Assembly (NCBI GenBank): GCA_965279735.1
Contig: OZ257260.1
Location: 1,860,001 to 1,924,000 of the forward strand
Source: CAIUGU01 sp965279735
GTDB taxonomy: Bacteria > Pseudomonadota > Gammaproteobacteria > Steroidobacterales > Steroidobacteraceae
Length of the DNA: 64,000 nucleotides
Direction of reading: 5' to 3'
Shown here in pieces: positions 50,616 through 59,723 of this stretch. Numbering within the stretch: position 1 is the stretch's first letter; the number at the start of each line of letters is the position of its first letter. The translations under genes were made by a program, and so were the position numbers. The notes beneath the pieces are model-generated. The model saw nothing but the letters and a program-made list of their open reading frames with translations, was not told where the DNA came from and did not search any database.

Positions 50616-52021
50616 GGAAGTGTTCGCCCCAACACGGTGACGAGCACCAGCACCAGCGGGAACAGCACGAGGAAGACGACGAACGTGTAACCCATGACGT
50701 CGCGGGCGCGAAGCTGCAGCAAGCCAAGAATCGGCAGCATCCAGAACGGCTGCAACAGATTCGCGAGCGCCTCGCCGAGGTCATACGACGCCACCACCCA
50801 TCCCAGGTGCACTTTCAGTTCGTGGGCGGCTGTCATCAAGTACGGCGCTTCGATCACCCACTTCGATCCACCCGACGGGACGAATACGCCCAGGACGGCG
50901 GAGTAAATGGCGACAAGGGGTGGAAAGGTGGTCGCCGTCGAGACACTCACGAATGCATGCGCCAGTTTGTCGCTCAGGGCGGTGCCCGTGATGATCCCGG
51001 CGATGCCTGCGTAAAACGGAAATTGCAGGATCACGCCCCAGATAGCGGGAGTAGCTCCCTGCACTGCGTGCATCAGCCGCGAGGGCGTGCCGTGCAGCAA
51101 AAAACCGATCAGCAGAAACGCAAGATTGACACTGTTCAAGGTGAAAGCATTGAGCGGCTCGGGTGCCTGCAGAAAATAGCGGGCCAGGTAGATTCCGCCG
51201 AGCAACACAACCAGATAAGTCAGCACGCGCGAATGCTCGAGCCATTGGCCGGGTGGAATGTGACCGGGTTTGACGGGCGCTGCGATCTCCCCTGCGTTGA
51301 GATCAATCCCGAGATCCTGCGCCGTCCGACCGCGTCCGGCGGGCGGTGTCGCCAGCCACATTACTGCTGTCACCACGGCAATCTCGATGACGACCGACAC
51401 CAGGCTTTGCCACAGAAAGATCGTGTGCTGAAAACCGATGATGCCGCCTTCGACCAGTCCTCCGCCTGCAACGATGTCGCGAATCGCCGGCTGCAAGGCT
51501 CCCGCGCTCGCCATCTGCAGTGCCGCTGATCCGCTAATGCCTTGCGCCCATACACTTCCAAGGCCCATGAAACTGCCTGCGGCCAGGGCGCGATAGTCGA
51601 CGCCCATGCCGCGTCTCGCGATTTCACGCGCAAGCACCGCACTGAAGACCAGACTGAAGCCCCAGTTGAGCCATGAGCTCGTGAGTGCAAAGAACGTTAC
51701 GAGGGCAACGGCTCCACGAGGTGTCGTGGGCCAGGCGGCAGCGGCGCGAATGAGACGGCGGATAGGCGGCGACGTGGCGAGGACGTGACCGGTGATGATG
51801 ACCATCGCCATCTGCAGCGTGAACGGGATGAGATCCCAGAACCCGCGGCCCCACGAATCGACGACCGTCGCTGGCGAGCCCGCCCCGACGGTGACGCCCG
51901 CCACCACCACGATCAATGTCGCTACCAGCGCAAAGATGAACGCGTCGGGCAGCCACTTCTCGGCCCATGCCGTAACGGCCAGCGCAAACCGTGCAACCGG
52001 GCCAGTCTCTTCAGTCGTCAC
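50603..52021 (-). CDS. atoE: Short-chain fatty acid transporter (AtoE family)
   Basis: A 472-residue multi-pass membrane protein of the AtoE/TIGR00366 family: WLPDAFIFALVATLIVVVAG, LTSSWLNWGFSLVFSAVLAR, and FVPSGGSKWVIEAPYLMTAA. It is predicted to import short-chain fatty acids such as acetoacetate or butyrate. GTG 52021 overlaps the stop of the NHL-propeller gene (GTGA), so the two are co-translated. The symbol is a family assignment; no ato catabolic genes are adjacent. Its end overlaps the convergent DUF924 gene by 13 bases. Confidence 0.88.
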   Translation of the reverse strand: MTTEETGPVARFALAVTAWAEKWLPDAFIFALVATLIVVVAGVTVGAGSPATVVDSWGRGFWDLIPFTLQMAMVIITGHVLATSPPIRRLIRAAAAWPTTPRGAVALVTFFALTSSWLNWGFSLVFSAVLAREIARRGMGVDYRALAAGSFMGLGSVWAQGISGSAALQMASAGALQPAIRDIVAGGGLVEGGIIGFQHTIFLWQSLVSVVIEIAVVTAVMWLATPPAGRGRTAQDLGIDLNAGEIAAPVKPGHIPPGQWLEHSRVLTYLVVLLGGIYLARYFLQAPEPLNAFTLNSVNLAFLLIGFLLHGTPSRLMHAVQGATPAIWGVILQFPFYAGIAGIITGTALSDKLAHAFVSVSTATTFPPLVAIYSAVLGVFVPSGGSKWVIEAPYLMTAAHELKVHLGWVVASYDLGEALANLLQPFWMLPILGLLQLRARDVMGYTFVVFLVLFPLVLVLVTVLGRTLPYPL

Positions 52022-53172
52022 GGCTTGCTTGTCGCGTTTGTCCGTTCCGGATGCAACGTGATCTTCTGCACCCGCCAGTTGTTCATGTCGGCCACGAGCA
52101 GTTCGTTCTCGGAAGGACAGGCCAGCGAATGGATCCAATTGAATTGCTTGTCACCCCGGCCCGATTCCCCGAGGGTCCCGAGGATCTTGCCGTCGAGCGT
52201 CATCTTGTAGATGCGCCCGGGTTCGCTGTCGGACGTAAAGAGATACTGCGTCGGCGTGTCGGTGATGCAGATGGTCCACGGCTGCGTCTGGTCGGGCGGC
52301 GAAGCCGGTACATTGCCGAGAACGGGATGCCGCTTCTTGTCGTACGACGCATTCAGGAAGATGAATCTCTGGAACTTGCCATCCGGGTCGAACACCTGGA
52401 TTCGCCGATTGTTTCGGTCAGCCACGTAGACATTGTTCTGCCGGTCAATGCCGATGTTGTGCAATGTATTGAAGCGGGACGGGTTCTGATCCGCCTGCGG
52501 ACCGCCCGATCCGCGCGAGCCCCAGGTGGTAACCCAGTTGCCGTTCTTGTCGAACTTCGCGACGCGCGAGTTACGATAGCCGTCGCTGATGTAGATGTTG
52601 TCATCGGAATCGAAGGCAACGTCGGTCGGCCCTCCGAAGTATCCGTCCACATGTTCCGGTCCCGCCGCATCGGCAGGAATCGGACGATAAAACTCGGGTT
52701 CGTCCGGTCCCTCCAGTCGACGGCCCAGATTCATTGTCACGTAGCCTGCGGGATTGAACCGCATGGCGGCGTGCGTGCCTTTGTCTACGACCCACAGGTT
52801 GTCGAACCTGTCGAAGCGGATGCCATGAGCGTAGCCGAGGCCGTAGACGTTCTTGCCAATCTCGCGAAGGAACTTGCCCCTGGCATCGAACTCCAGCAGC
52901 TGCGTGGAGGCATTGGAATACAACGGACCGTTGTTGTTGCCGGGGTGATTGAGCACCACGATTCGCCCCTTCGAGTTGATCGCCACCCCGAGCACTTCAC
53001 CCAGATTCATGTCGGGAGAAAACTTCAGGAATTGCGTATCCGCGTCGAAAGGTATTTGGGGAACATCAACCACTGCTGGCGCAGGCTGCGCAACCGCAAG
53101 AGTGCTGCAAGTCACCCCCAATGCCGCAAGCAAGAGAACCGGAGCGACACTCATCGACCATGATCGAGTCAT
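52018..53172 (-). CDS. Exported NHL-repeat six-bladed beta-propeller protein
   Basis: A 384-residue protein with a signal peptide (SVAPVLLLAALGVTCSTLAV, cleaved near AVAQ). NHL-type blades include GEVLGVAINSKGRIVVLNHP, AHGIRFDRFDNLWVVDKGTH, DVAFDSDDNIYISDGYRNSR, NIGIDRQNNVYVADRNNRRI and SLACPSENELLVADMNNWRV. It resembles peptidyl-alpha-hydroxyglycine alpha-amidating lyase-like propellers, but enzyme activity is not claimed. Translationally coupled to the AtoE transporter; the link between them is unclear. Confidence 0.87.
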   Translation of the reverse strand: MTRSWSMSVAPVLLLAALGVTCSTLAVAQPAPAVVDVPQIPFDADTQFLKFSPDMNLGEVLGVAINSKGRIVVLNHPGNNNGPLYSNASTQLLEFDARGKFLREIGKNVYGLGYAHGIRFDRFDNLWVVDKGTHAAMRFNPAGYVTMNLGRRLEGPDEPEFYRPIPADAAGPEHVDGYFGGPTDVAFDSDDNIYISDGYRNSRVAKFDKNGNWVTTWGSRGSGGPQADQNPSRFNTLHNIGIDRQNNVYVADRNNRRIQVFDPDGKFQRFIFLNASYDKKRHPVLGNVPASPPDQTQPWTICITDTPTQYLFTSDSEPGRIYKMTLDGKILGTLGESGRGDKQFNWIHSLACPSENELLVADMNNWRVQKITLHPERTNATSKP

Positions 53173-53212
53173 GAATCACCCCCGCATTTTGAGCGAAACC
53201 GGAATGTATTTT

Positions 53213-53911
53213 TTAGAAGGGTCCGAGGCGATAGATCAGCGACAGGGAAATGGAATCGAAATCGGTTTCCGCGATGATGTCGCCGTCACCGACATCGTTG
53301 TACTTGGCGTAGTCCAGGCTGATCGACCATGTCTCGCCCAGATTCGCAGCGAAGCCCGCACCATAGAAAAGGTCCTGCGAGCTGGCCCCGAACTTGTCGG
53401 CAATGCTGTCGCTGCCCGCTGTCGAGGTGATCTTCACTTCTGGATTCGAGAAGAGCAGTCCCACCCGTCCGTGCACCTCGAATACCGGGCCGATGGGCAG
53501 GATGCCGACGACGGCGATGGGATAGGCAATTTCCTTGGATTCGAAATTGAATGTCGACGGGACAACGCCTGTCGTGCCGCCGCGATCAACCGTTCCCGCG
53601 TAGCGATAAGGGAATGTGCCGAGGTTGAGGTACCCGCCTTCAACTGCGAAGTACGGTGAAAACTGGTAGCCGAAGAAGAGCGCCCATGCCGTGTCGCTGT
53701 CTTCGAGCGTGGATGAAGCGGTAACCACCGTACCGGCCGTCGAGATGATGATGTCCGCAAGCTCATCGAGCTCAGGCTTGATGAAGTCCCCATTCGATTT
53801 GCCGCCGCTGATGCCGTAGTACCAGCCCGTCTCGCTCGCGCCCCAAGCCGCGGATGCAGTGAACAGAGTGGCAACGACCAGACCCGACCCAAACCAACGC
53901 GCAATCCGCAT
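53213..53911 (-). CDS. Outer-membrane beta-barrel protein
   Basis: A 232-residue protein from ATG 53911 with a signal peptide (FGSGLVVATLFTASAAWG). The mature part alternates polar and hydrophobic residues as in 8-stranded barrels: GWYYGISGGKSNGDF, FFGYQFSPYFAVEGGYLNLG, FYGAGFAANLGETWSISLDY, ending SISLSLIYRLGPF with the terminal aromatic typical of OMPs. It is of the OmpA-like transmembrane or OmpW-like kind; function is unknown. Confidence 0.85.
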   Translation of the reverse strand: MRIARWFGSGLVVATLFTASAAWGASETGWYYGISGGKSNGDFIKPELDELADIIISTAGTVVTASSTLEDSDTAWALFFGYQFSPYFAVEGGYLNLGTFPYRYAGTVDRGGTTGVVPSTFNFESKEIAYPIAVVGILPIGPVFEVHGRVGLLFSNPEVKITSTAGSDSIADKFGASSQDLFYGAGFAANLGETWSISLDYAKYNDVGDGDIIAETDFDSISLSLIYRLGPF

Positions 53912-53976
53912 ATCCTCACCCCTGTCTGAAAGCGGACCCGGAGCGACCGGCTCCGGGTCCTCATGCACCTAACGGA

Positions 53977-54654
53977 TTACTTCGCGAAGCAGTACAGCCG
54001 CCCTGCTCCACCCGTCGCGACCAGCTTCTCCTGGCTGCAACCCGTGGAAGGATGCGCTGCACCCCACGGCGAAAGGCCGGGTTGCAGGCTGCGACGATCC
54101 CCATGCCCAAGCATGGCCGCGCCATCGGTGCCCGACGTCCAATTGTTGCAGGTGCGATCTTCCCCGGCCGGGAAAGCGGTTCCGTTCTCCTGCGTTCCGG
54201 TGAGGATGTCGTGCTCGACACCCGACTGCTTCTCGAGCGGTAACGGCTTGCCGGTCGCATCCACCGCCACCGCGGGAACCGTCTGGCCCTTCTCGGTGAG
54301 CGCTGTTTCAACGGTGATATTGACCTTCGGGTCGAGCAATCCCGCCACGTTCTGCGCAATCAGCACACCCTTCGCGTTGTACCAGGGGCCCGAACCGATG
54401 CGATCTTTGGCATTCACGGCATTGGCGCCCTGCGTGCTGAGGTAGGCCGCAAAAGTGCGAGTGCTGCCCGCTGCCTTGGCGAGGTCGTTGCAAAGCGCGT
54501 CCGCGCCAGCCAATCCACCCAGATTGCCGCCTTTTCCCGAGCCTTTGCTGGTGACAAAAAAGCCCATGGCGGGAGGGCTGGCTGCCATCACCGACCAGCC
54601 TGCTGCCAGGCCCACTGCCGCGATGACGGCGATCTTGATTCCGGAAATCTTCAT
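53977..54654 (-). CDS. Exported lectin-like-fold hypothetical protein
   Basis: A 225-residue protein with a signal segment (KIAVIAAVGLAAGWSVMA). The body has the pattern of collagen/endostatin-type lectin-like exported proteins: FFVTSKGSGKGGNLGGLAGA, ALCNDLAKAAGSTRTFAAYL, DRIGSGPWYNAKGVLIA, TCNNWTSGTDGAAMLGHGD and a final GAGRLYCFAK. Conserved Cys pairs suggest disulfides outside the cytoplasm. Function is unknown. Confidence 0.75.
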   Translation of the reverse strand: MKISGIKIAVIAAVGLAAGWSVMAASPPAMGFFVTSKGSGKGGNLGGLAGADALCNDLAKAAGSTRTFAAYLSTQGANAVNAKDRIGSGPWYNAKGVLIAQNVAGLLDPKVNITVETALTEKGQTVPAVAVDATGKPLPLEKQSGVEHDILTGTQENGTAFPAGEDRTCNNWTSGTDGAAMLGHGDRRSLQPGLSPWGAAHPSTGCSQEKLVATGGAGRLYCFAK

Positions 54655-54860
54655 TTATGTATCCCCCTATTGCGTATCGAAGATAAATCCGCCCGAAACG
54701 TATCACAGGGATGGGATTGGAGCGAATGGGGCATCGGACCTGCTTAGGGCAGGGCTGAAGATTTTTCAGGAGCCGTCCTGCGGTCTGGCCTTACAAAGAC
54801 CATTGAGAAGGTGGGTGAATGTGGTGGCATCCCGGTCGGTAAGGTGGCAAGACTTTCTGA

Positions 54861-55145
54861 GCCGCCCTTCGGCCGAGGTACACGTTCAGCTTTTCCGACA
54901 ACCGGCGTCAGCATTGCGACGGCATGAGGGTGCCAGGGTATGGCGTCATCGTGTGATGGGCGTGGTCTCCGCTCCGCATGGTAGGGGTTGATTCTGGCCT
55001 AGTGATGGTCAGAGCGCCCGCGACCTAGATCAGTAGTGGCGCATGCGAGCTCTGCCAAACGTGCACCCCGTCCAAAGGCCGGCGGAAACGACCCCGCTAG
55101 ACCTTCTTATTCAGAAGACTGTCGGCTTTCGACCCAAAGCAGACG
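54861..55145 (-). repeat. Dispersed 285-bp repeat, copy C (reverse orientation)
   Basis: Reverse-strand copy of the element at 18163-18447. The 223-bp core is 54861-55083, the 35-bp gap 55084-55118 and the hairpin motif 55119-55145 (read in reverse, CGTCTGCTTTGGGTCGAAAG then CCGACAG, with pairing arms). The core shares GACGGGGTGCACGTTTGGCA and GGTTGTCGGAAAAGCTGAAC with the other copies, while the middle is more divergent. It lies just left of two unrecognised genes. Confidence 0.85.
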
Positions 55146-55336
55146 TTGTCGCTATGAGGTGTTAGTGGACCCCAAGTCGTAGAAGTTATGACGCGAACTG
55201 CAGCGTCTGGCCCCTCGATCTCTAGTCCCGATCAGATTGACTTTCGTCGAAAAATCTACACTTCCGCGCTACACTCAATCAACATGGATGGATGACTTGA
55301 CCGGCTTCCTCCGTTCATTGGGCGGCGGGAAATCGC

Positions 55337-57067
55337 GTGCTGAGCCCCAAGCCCCCTAGCCGCAAAGTCTTCCGCACGGATTTCTATATGGACACCGAAA
55401 GCGATGCTGAGCGGAAATCATACGAAGAGCGGCTGCAGCGACGGTTGAAAATACTCAAGCAGCAGTTCGAGCAGGGCAAGATTCACATTGCCGAAGGCCT
55501 GAAGGTTATCGACAGCCTAAGGGCAGTTCGCGAACTATCCGATGGATCCATCGATCTGTCGACGGTTGATGGCCTTGTTCGATCGATGGCGCTAATGGCC
55601 GAGCATTTCCAAAACCGCGAAGAACTAAAGCGCTCCATTCCGCTCGCGGAGATTCAGAACTCGTACTTCGCGTTTCTCGAGAACAACTTCGGCGCTTTCC
55701 ACAAGAAGATGATTGAGCGCGAGCTGTCGCCGCATGACGTCGCGATGGGTCTTTCTCGTGATGAGCAGGCGCGAACCGAGTTGCTCACGCACTTGTCAGA
55801 CTTCCTCTCCACCATATACGAGTTCTGGGAAGCCACCGGAGAGGCCGCTCACGCGCATGTTGAGGACTTGCATCCCGCATTAAAGGGCATTTTCGGCGGG
55901 GACCTATTTCCCTCTTCCGCGGGGAATCTTGCTTCGAAGACTGGAGTCTATCTTGACACTTTGGTCCTACCAGACCCCTTCCTCCGCTCTAAGCTACTGT
56001 TCGAGCGATCGACGGACGAGTGGCGTGCCTACTATCTGGTCAAGCATGCGCTTAACTTGCTTCAATACAGGGACCTCGCGTGCGCAGCTGTGTCTCCTCC
56101 GATCGTAGTGGTGGTACCGGATCTTGCTGAGCTTGAAGAAAAAGAGAAGGAGTTCTTCCTTGATCTAGGCAAGCAAGACGCGCTCAAACACGCGGCGCGG
56201 GTATTCGGTCGGCGCTTTGAGTCATTCGAAGAGCTTTTGGATTTCGCTAAGGCACTAGAGACGATTGAAAGTGTCATTGCTGAAGTAAACGAACCCCAGC
56301 GCGTACTCTTTGATACAGAGTGGTCCGGCTCGCTAGCGGATCAAATCAAGCGCCAGAGCACCGGCCCGAACTCCAAGCTGGTCGGCACTGACCATCCGGG
56401 TGTGACGGTCGCCCTACAGGGTGTTGGTCGCATGGGTATCAGTAACGAACTGTTGATCAAGTCGCATCGCCTCCGAGGCACTCCCCTGATTGATGCCCCA
56501 ACGTCATGGCAATACTTTGTTTGGAAACTGGAGTACGACGCCGAGGAAGCCGAACGGGCAACGGGCCTACCGGATTTGCATGTCGTGCGTGGTCTTCAAT
56601 CTCTGGCGGATGGAGAAGTACCTTGGCTTGGCAGTGTCCCACCTGCTGCGCTCATCGAGCTTCGACGAAGCGGCGCCATACATGAGATTCGCGAACTACT
56701 GGGTCGGGGTGTTCACGAACTCATTTCCGCCAACCCCACAAACTTCCATCGAACTACTGACCAGGTATTAGACAACATCAACACTGCCTTTGACCGACAC
56801 AGAGCGGCGATTGCTGAGCTATCTGCGAAGGGCTGGAAGTTTGCCGGTTCTGACATCGGTTCATGGCTTGTAGTTGGATCGCTCGCCGTGACCGCGGCGG
56901 CGACGGGTTTGCCCGCATGGGGGCTTGCAGCAATCGCAGCGGATCAACTTCTAGATGCCCCAAAACTTAAGGACATACCTGAGTCCATGCGGAAACTGGC
57001 GCAGGAGTCCAAACAGCTAAAGCATTCGCCAGTCGGTATGCTTTTCAAACTGAAAGGCAAGTCGTGA
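55337..57067 (+). CDS. Unrecognised 576-residue protein in an accessory block
   Basis: No family is recognised. A likely coiled-coil N-terminus (about 22-60; SYEERLQRRLKILKQQFEQG) is followed by a mixed helical body, a distinctive segment about 350-470 with GVTVALQGVGRMGISNELLI and WLGSVPPAALIELRRSGAIH, and a hydrophobic C-terminal hairpin (about 515-545; WLVVGSLAVTAAATGLPAWG) that may insert in the membrane. It starts at GTG 55337; an ATG at 55388 is an alternative. Codon third positions are visibly richer in A/T than in the core genes. It is 4 bases from the next gene, so the two form a pair, possibly a mobile or defence module; function is unknown. Confidence 0.72.
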   Translation: MLSPKPPSRKVFRTDFYMDTESDAERKSYEERLQRRLKILKQQFEQGKIHIAEGLKVIDSLRAVRELSDGSIDLSTVDGLVRSMALMAEHFQNREELKRSIPLAEIQNSYFAFLENNFGAFHKKMIERELSPHDVAMGLSRDEQARTELLTHLSDFLSTIYEFWEATGEAAHAHVEDLHPALKGIFGGDLFPSSAGNLASKTGVYLDTLVLPDPFLRSKLLFERSTDEWRAYYLVKHALNLLQYRDLACAAVSPPIVVVVPDLAELEEKEKEFFLDLGKQDALKHAARVFGRRFESFEELLDFAKALETIESVIAEVNEPQRVLFDTEWSGSLADQIKRQSTGPNSKLVGTDHPGVTVALQGVGRMGISNELLIKSHRLRGTPLIDAPTSWQYFVWKLEYDAEEAERATGLPDLHVVRGLQSLADGEVPWLGSVPPAALIELRRSGAIHEIRELLGRGVHELISANPTNFHRTTDQVLDNINTAFDRHRAAIAELSAKGWKFAGSDIGSWLVVGSLAVTAAATGLPAWGLAAIAADQLLDAPKLKDIPESMRKLAQESKQLKHSPVGMLFKLKGKS

Positions 57068-57071
57068 TCAT

Positions 57072-58046
57072 GTGGTCCTTTCCCAGAACAGTGCGTGCTC
57101 CGAAGTGAAGCTTCACCAATGGTGGCGTGCGCAGTATCGGGCAGACGCCTACATGAGGCACTTGGACGGCCCGACACTCAAGACGCGGTTCGAGAACGTG
57201 CTTGGAAACACATGCACTGTTACCGATGAATTGAAGCTCGGCATGCTCTCTACTGCCATGAAGGGGCCGGAAGCGACCAATTATTGGACCATAGCCTTTA
57301 CGCATCTCCTTGAAGAGTACGGTGCACGGGGCTCGAGATTGCCTGCCGACCTCGAGACATCTCCGTATAACTGCCTGCATTGGCCGAACGTAAAGTCCGC
57401 AGTTGCACCGTTCCGACAGTCAACGCAAAGATACGCAAATGTGCTGGTAAAGTATGGGAAGGTGCCTCACTTGAAGGAAACCGCTAACCTGGGACGTGTC
57501 CTCATCAACCCGGCGTCGTCGTACAAGGACGCATCGTTGAATCGCGCAGTACGCGACGACGAGTTGGAACTCGCTGTCTATCGTCGATCGAAACTCTATA
57601 CAATTTTAGCGGACAATTATGGTAGCGCGCTGAGACCCATTGGGCCATTCTACGGCGTGAAGACGGAAGTCCTGCGAGCACCGACAAACTACTACGTTTA
57701 TTGCATGAGCATGCTTCGGTCCCTCCGTATGTTCGGCGATTTCACGTCAGATGGAGCACTCATCATTCACGACGTCAAGAGGTTTGTGCGTTGCCTTGGA
57801 GAGCGAGTTCGCCAACACTTAGGATCTGGATGGAGTTGGTCAGCGAGACCCGTCAAGTATGTTGACCCACTTAGAGCAAGTCCTGGTCCCCTGGACATAG
57901 TCGAGTGCAAGCACTTCGCGTATACCTACCAGTACGAATACCGACTGATATGGCTACCCAAAGAGCCAATCGCAGAGCTGGAACCATTCTTCGTTGAAAT
58001 TGACCCGGTACGCGACTTTTCCCAGCTTGTGGAGCTAGGGAACTGA
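57072..58046 (+). CDS. Unrecognised 324-residue protein paired with the preceding gene
   Basis: No family is confidently recognised. A region from about 135 to 320 reads like a compact alpha/beta domain: NLGRVLINPASSYKDASLNR, AVRDDELELAVYRRS, TNYYVYCMSMLRSLRMFGDF, LIIHDVKRFVRCLGERVRQ, KHFAYTYQYEYRLIWLPKEP, and EPFFVEI. The late K-x-Y-x-YEYRL element and the YCMS turn resemble the layout of DUF2971-type proteins found near defence and mobile genes, but this is only a loose resemblance. It starts at GTG 57072, 4 bases after the preceding stop, so the two are co-translated. Confidence 0.68.
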   Translation: MVLSQNSACSEVKLHQWWRAQYRADAYMRHLDGPTLKTRFENVLGNTCTVTDELKLGMLSTAMKGPEATNYWTIAFTHLLEEYGARGSRLPADLETSPYNCLHWPNVKSAVAPFRQSTQRYANVLVKYGKVPHLKETANLGRVLINPASSYKDASLNRAVRDDELELAVYRRSKLYTILADNYGSALRPIGPFYGVKTEVLRAPTNYYVYCMSMLRSLRMFGDFTSDGALIIHDVKRFVRCLGERVRQHLGSGWSWSARPVKYVDPLRASPGPLDIVECKHFAYTYQYEYRLIWLPKEPIAELEPFFVEIDPVRDFSQLVELGN

Positions 58047-58219
58047 GCATGATCTCCACCCGAGCTTGGCACCTGCTGACCGTGACCATGCCGACCATCA
58101 AATTTCGGCGCTGGCTTCGTTAGACTGAAGGGGTCGCTCCGGTCAGCGACCTCGCAGGCCCAATCGCACCTCGTTCGAGGGTCCGCTATTGGCCGCTAGC
58201 AACACACAATCCCAGGCTG

Positions 58220-58597
58220 TCACTTGTTGCTGCCGAAAGTCGAACCAATCAATCGTTCAACTAAAATCACGGCCGCGACTACAAGACCGGGTGAAAGAAG
58301 AAGAACAAAAGCCAATCCAAAATTCATGTCACCACGTAAAGAACGTGCAATGACCATGGACCCGCTCCAAAAAACAATAGTGATAAGAACTAGCGTTAAG
58401 AGCGCCCGTTTTTGATTGGTTGCAGTCGTGGGCAAGATCAAGAAAGGTAGAAGTATCAAAACGAAATTGAACGAAATCGACATTACTTCTTCGGATGCGT
58501 TTTCAAAACCGTAAGTGACTGCAATTGTTGACGCGGTAACCAACAAAGACGTTACAACGCCCGCGACGTAGAAAAGCTGTTTATTTTGGCTCTGCAT
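58220..58597 (-). CDS. Small hypothetical integral membrane protein
   Basis: A 125-residue protein with four predicted membrane helices (about 9-31, 41-57, 65-84 and 93-113; for example YVAGVVTSLLVTASTIAVTY and ALLTLVLITIVFWSGSMVIA). It is not recognised. It faces the two unknown genes, ends about 175 bases after them, and shares their AT-richer composition. It lies inside the block bracketed by repeat copies C and B. Small membrane proteins in such blocks can be effectors, but nothing shows that here. Confidence 0.65.
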   Translation of the reverse strand: MQSQNKQLFYVAGVVTSLLVTASTIAVTYGFENASEEVMSISFNFVLILLPFLILPTTATNQKRALLTLVLITIVFWSGSMVIARSLRGDMNFGLAFVLLLSPGLVVAAVILVERLIGSTFGSNK

Positions 58598-58807
58598 GAA
58601 AACTATGCAAATTGACTACGGTTTGATGGAGATTCTCAACGGGCGCGTGGCCTCTAGGTATCTTTGTGCAACCCGATGGACCGCCATGAATTCGGGAATA
58701 GAGATGAACTTCGAAGCCTTCAAAGCGATCGAAAAGTAGTCGAGACGAAGAATATCTCAAAGATGGATGAGGAAATATGCCCTCTCACAGCAGAGGCGGT
58801 CCAATCG

Positions 58808-59092
58808 TGGCTGCTTTTGGCCGGACGCGGACGTAAGCGCCCCAATAAGCCTCTGATGGTTCGAGTGCCGCCGACCTTTGGACGGGGTGCACGTTTGGCA
58901 GAATTCGTTTGCGCAGCCATCGGTCCACGTCGTTGGCGCTTTTAGTCTCATCCCGCCACAACGACGAGCGGCATGCGGAGCGAAGATGCCTTTTCATTCG
59001 CGATGACGCAATTTTTGCGGGCACCCTTCCCCGCTAACATGATGACGCTGGTTGTCGGAAAAGCTGAACGTGTACCCCGGACGAAGGACGGC
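58808..59092 (+). repeat. Dispersed 285-bp repeat, copy B
   Basis: Hairpin motif 58808-58834 (TGGCTGCTTTTGGCCGGACG and onward), gap 58835-58869 and core 58870-59092. Lengths of all three parts equal those of copies A and C. The core begins GCCGACCTTTGGACGGGG and ends CCCCGGACGAAGGACGGC, imperfect inverted repeats of each other. It is oriented opposite to copy C, 3.7 kb away. It explains the non-coding stretch between 58598 and 59115. Confidence 0.85.
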
Positions 59093-59115
59093 TCCTTCTC
59101 TAAGTCGCATTTGTT

Positions 59116-59553
59116 CTAGCGCGTAGGCAACATCGAAGAATGGTGATCGACGATCAGCCATTTCCCGTCACGAAACCGGTAAGTGAAGCTGAAGCGCGCC
59201 GGGATAACCACAGGCGCTCCTTCGCGGACATACGAGACGGTGTAGAAGCCGGTATCGATTGCAGTGTCGCCGTACGTACGGAGCCGATGTTCTCCGAGAG
59301 TCACCGCTGACGCCGGGAACATACCTGTGTAGTAGTCCACGATGGATGCCCTGTCGGCAGCCAGTTTCGTGGACCGCGTACCCCAGAGAACCGCATCGGC
59401 GTCGTAGAGATTCGCAATGCGCTCGGGATCCCGGCTTTTGAAGACTTCGACCCACGCCTCGGTAGCTGTTTGGGGATCGGGCCTCGTGGCGACGGAAGCG
59501 CAACCCGAGAGTACAAACGCTGCCGTGATCAGAACTATCCTGCTGAAACGCAT
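59116..59553 (-). CDS. NTF2-like (SgcJ/DUF4440-type) lipoprotein
   Basis: A 145-residue protein from ATG 59553. The lipoprotein signal is IVLITAAFVLSGCASVA, with the lipobox Cys near 17. The NTF2-like cone fold follows: TEAWVEVFKSRDPERIANLY, DADAVLWGTRSTK, VVIPARFSFTYRFRDGKWLI, and VDHHSSMLP. Family members bind small hydrophobic ligands or serve as steroid-isomerase-like scaffolds; the ligand is unknown. It is probably anchored in the outer membrane facing the periplasm. Confidence 0.85.
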   Translation of the reverse strand: MRFSRIVLITAAFVLSGCASVATRPDPQTATEAWVEVFKSRDPERIANLYDADAVLWGTRSTKLAADRASIVDYYTGMFPASAVTLGEHRLRTYGDTAIDTGFYTVSYVREGAPVVIPARFSFTYRFRDGKWLIVDHHSSMLPTR

Positions 59554-59723
59554 GTAGGCCTCCCCTTGAATCCTTGCGAACTGGCCAGTCACTGACTTGT
59601 GATCTTATTCATTGCAAGACCGCCATGCACAACGAACGACGCCGGTGCACACGTTCGCGATGCTTGCTATTCTGCGATTCGCGATCGCCTTGGTGTCTAG
59701 TCTGACTACTTTGGAGCCCAGCG

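Noticed and set aside
58131..58152. Hairpin GGTCGCT / AGCGACC after the unknown gene pair as a terminator
   Set aside because: Only 7 base pairs with no T tract following.
58664..58945. Open frame of 93 codons before and within repeat copy B
   Set aside because: It ends inside the repeat core, is not preserved in the other copies and has no similarity to known proteins.
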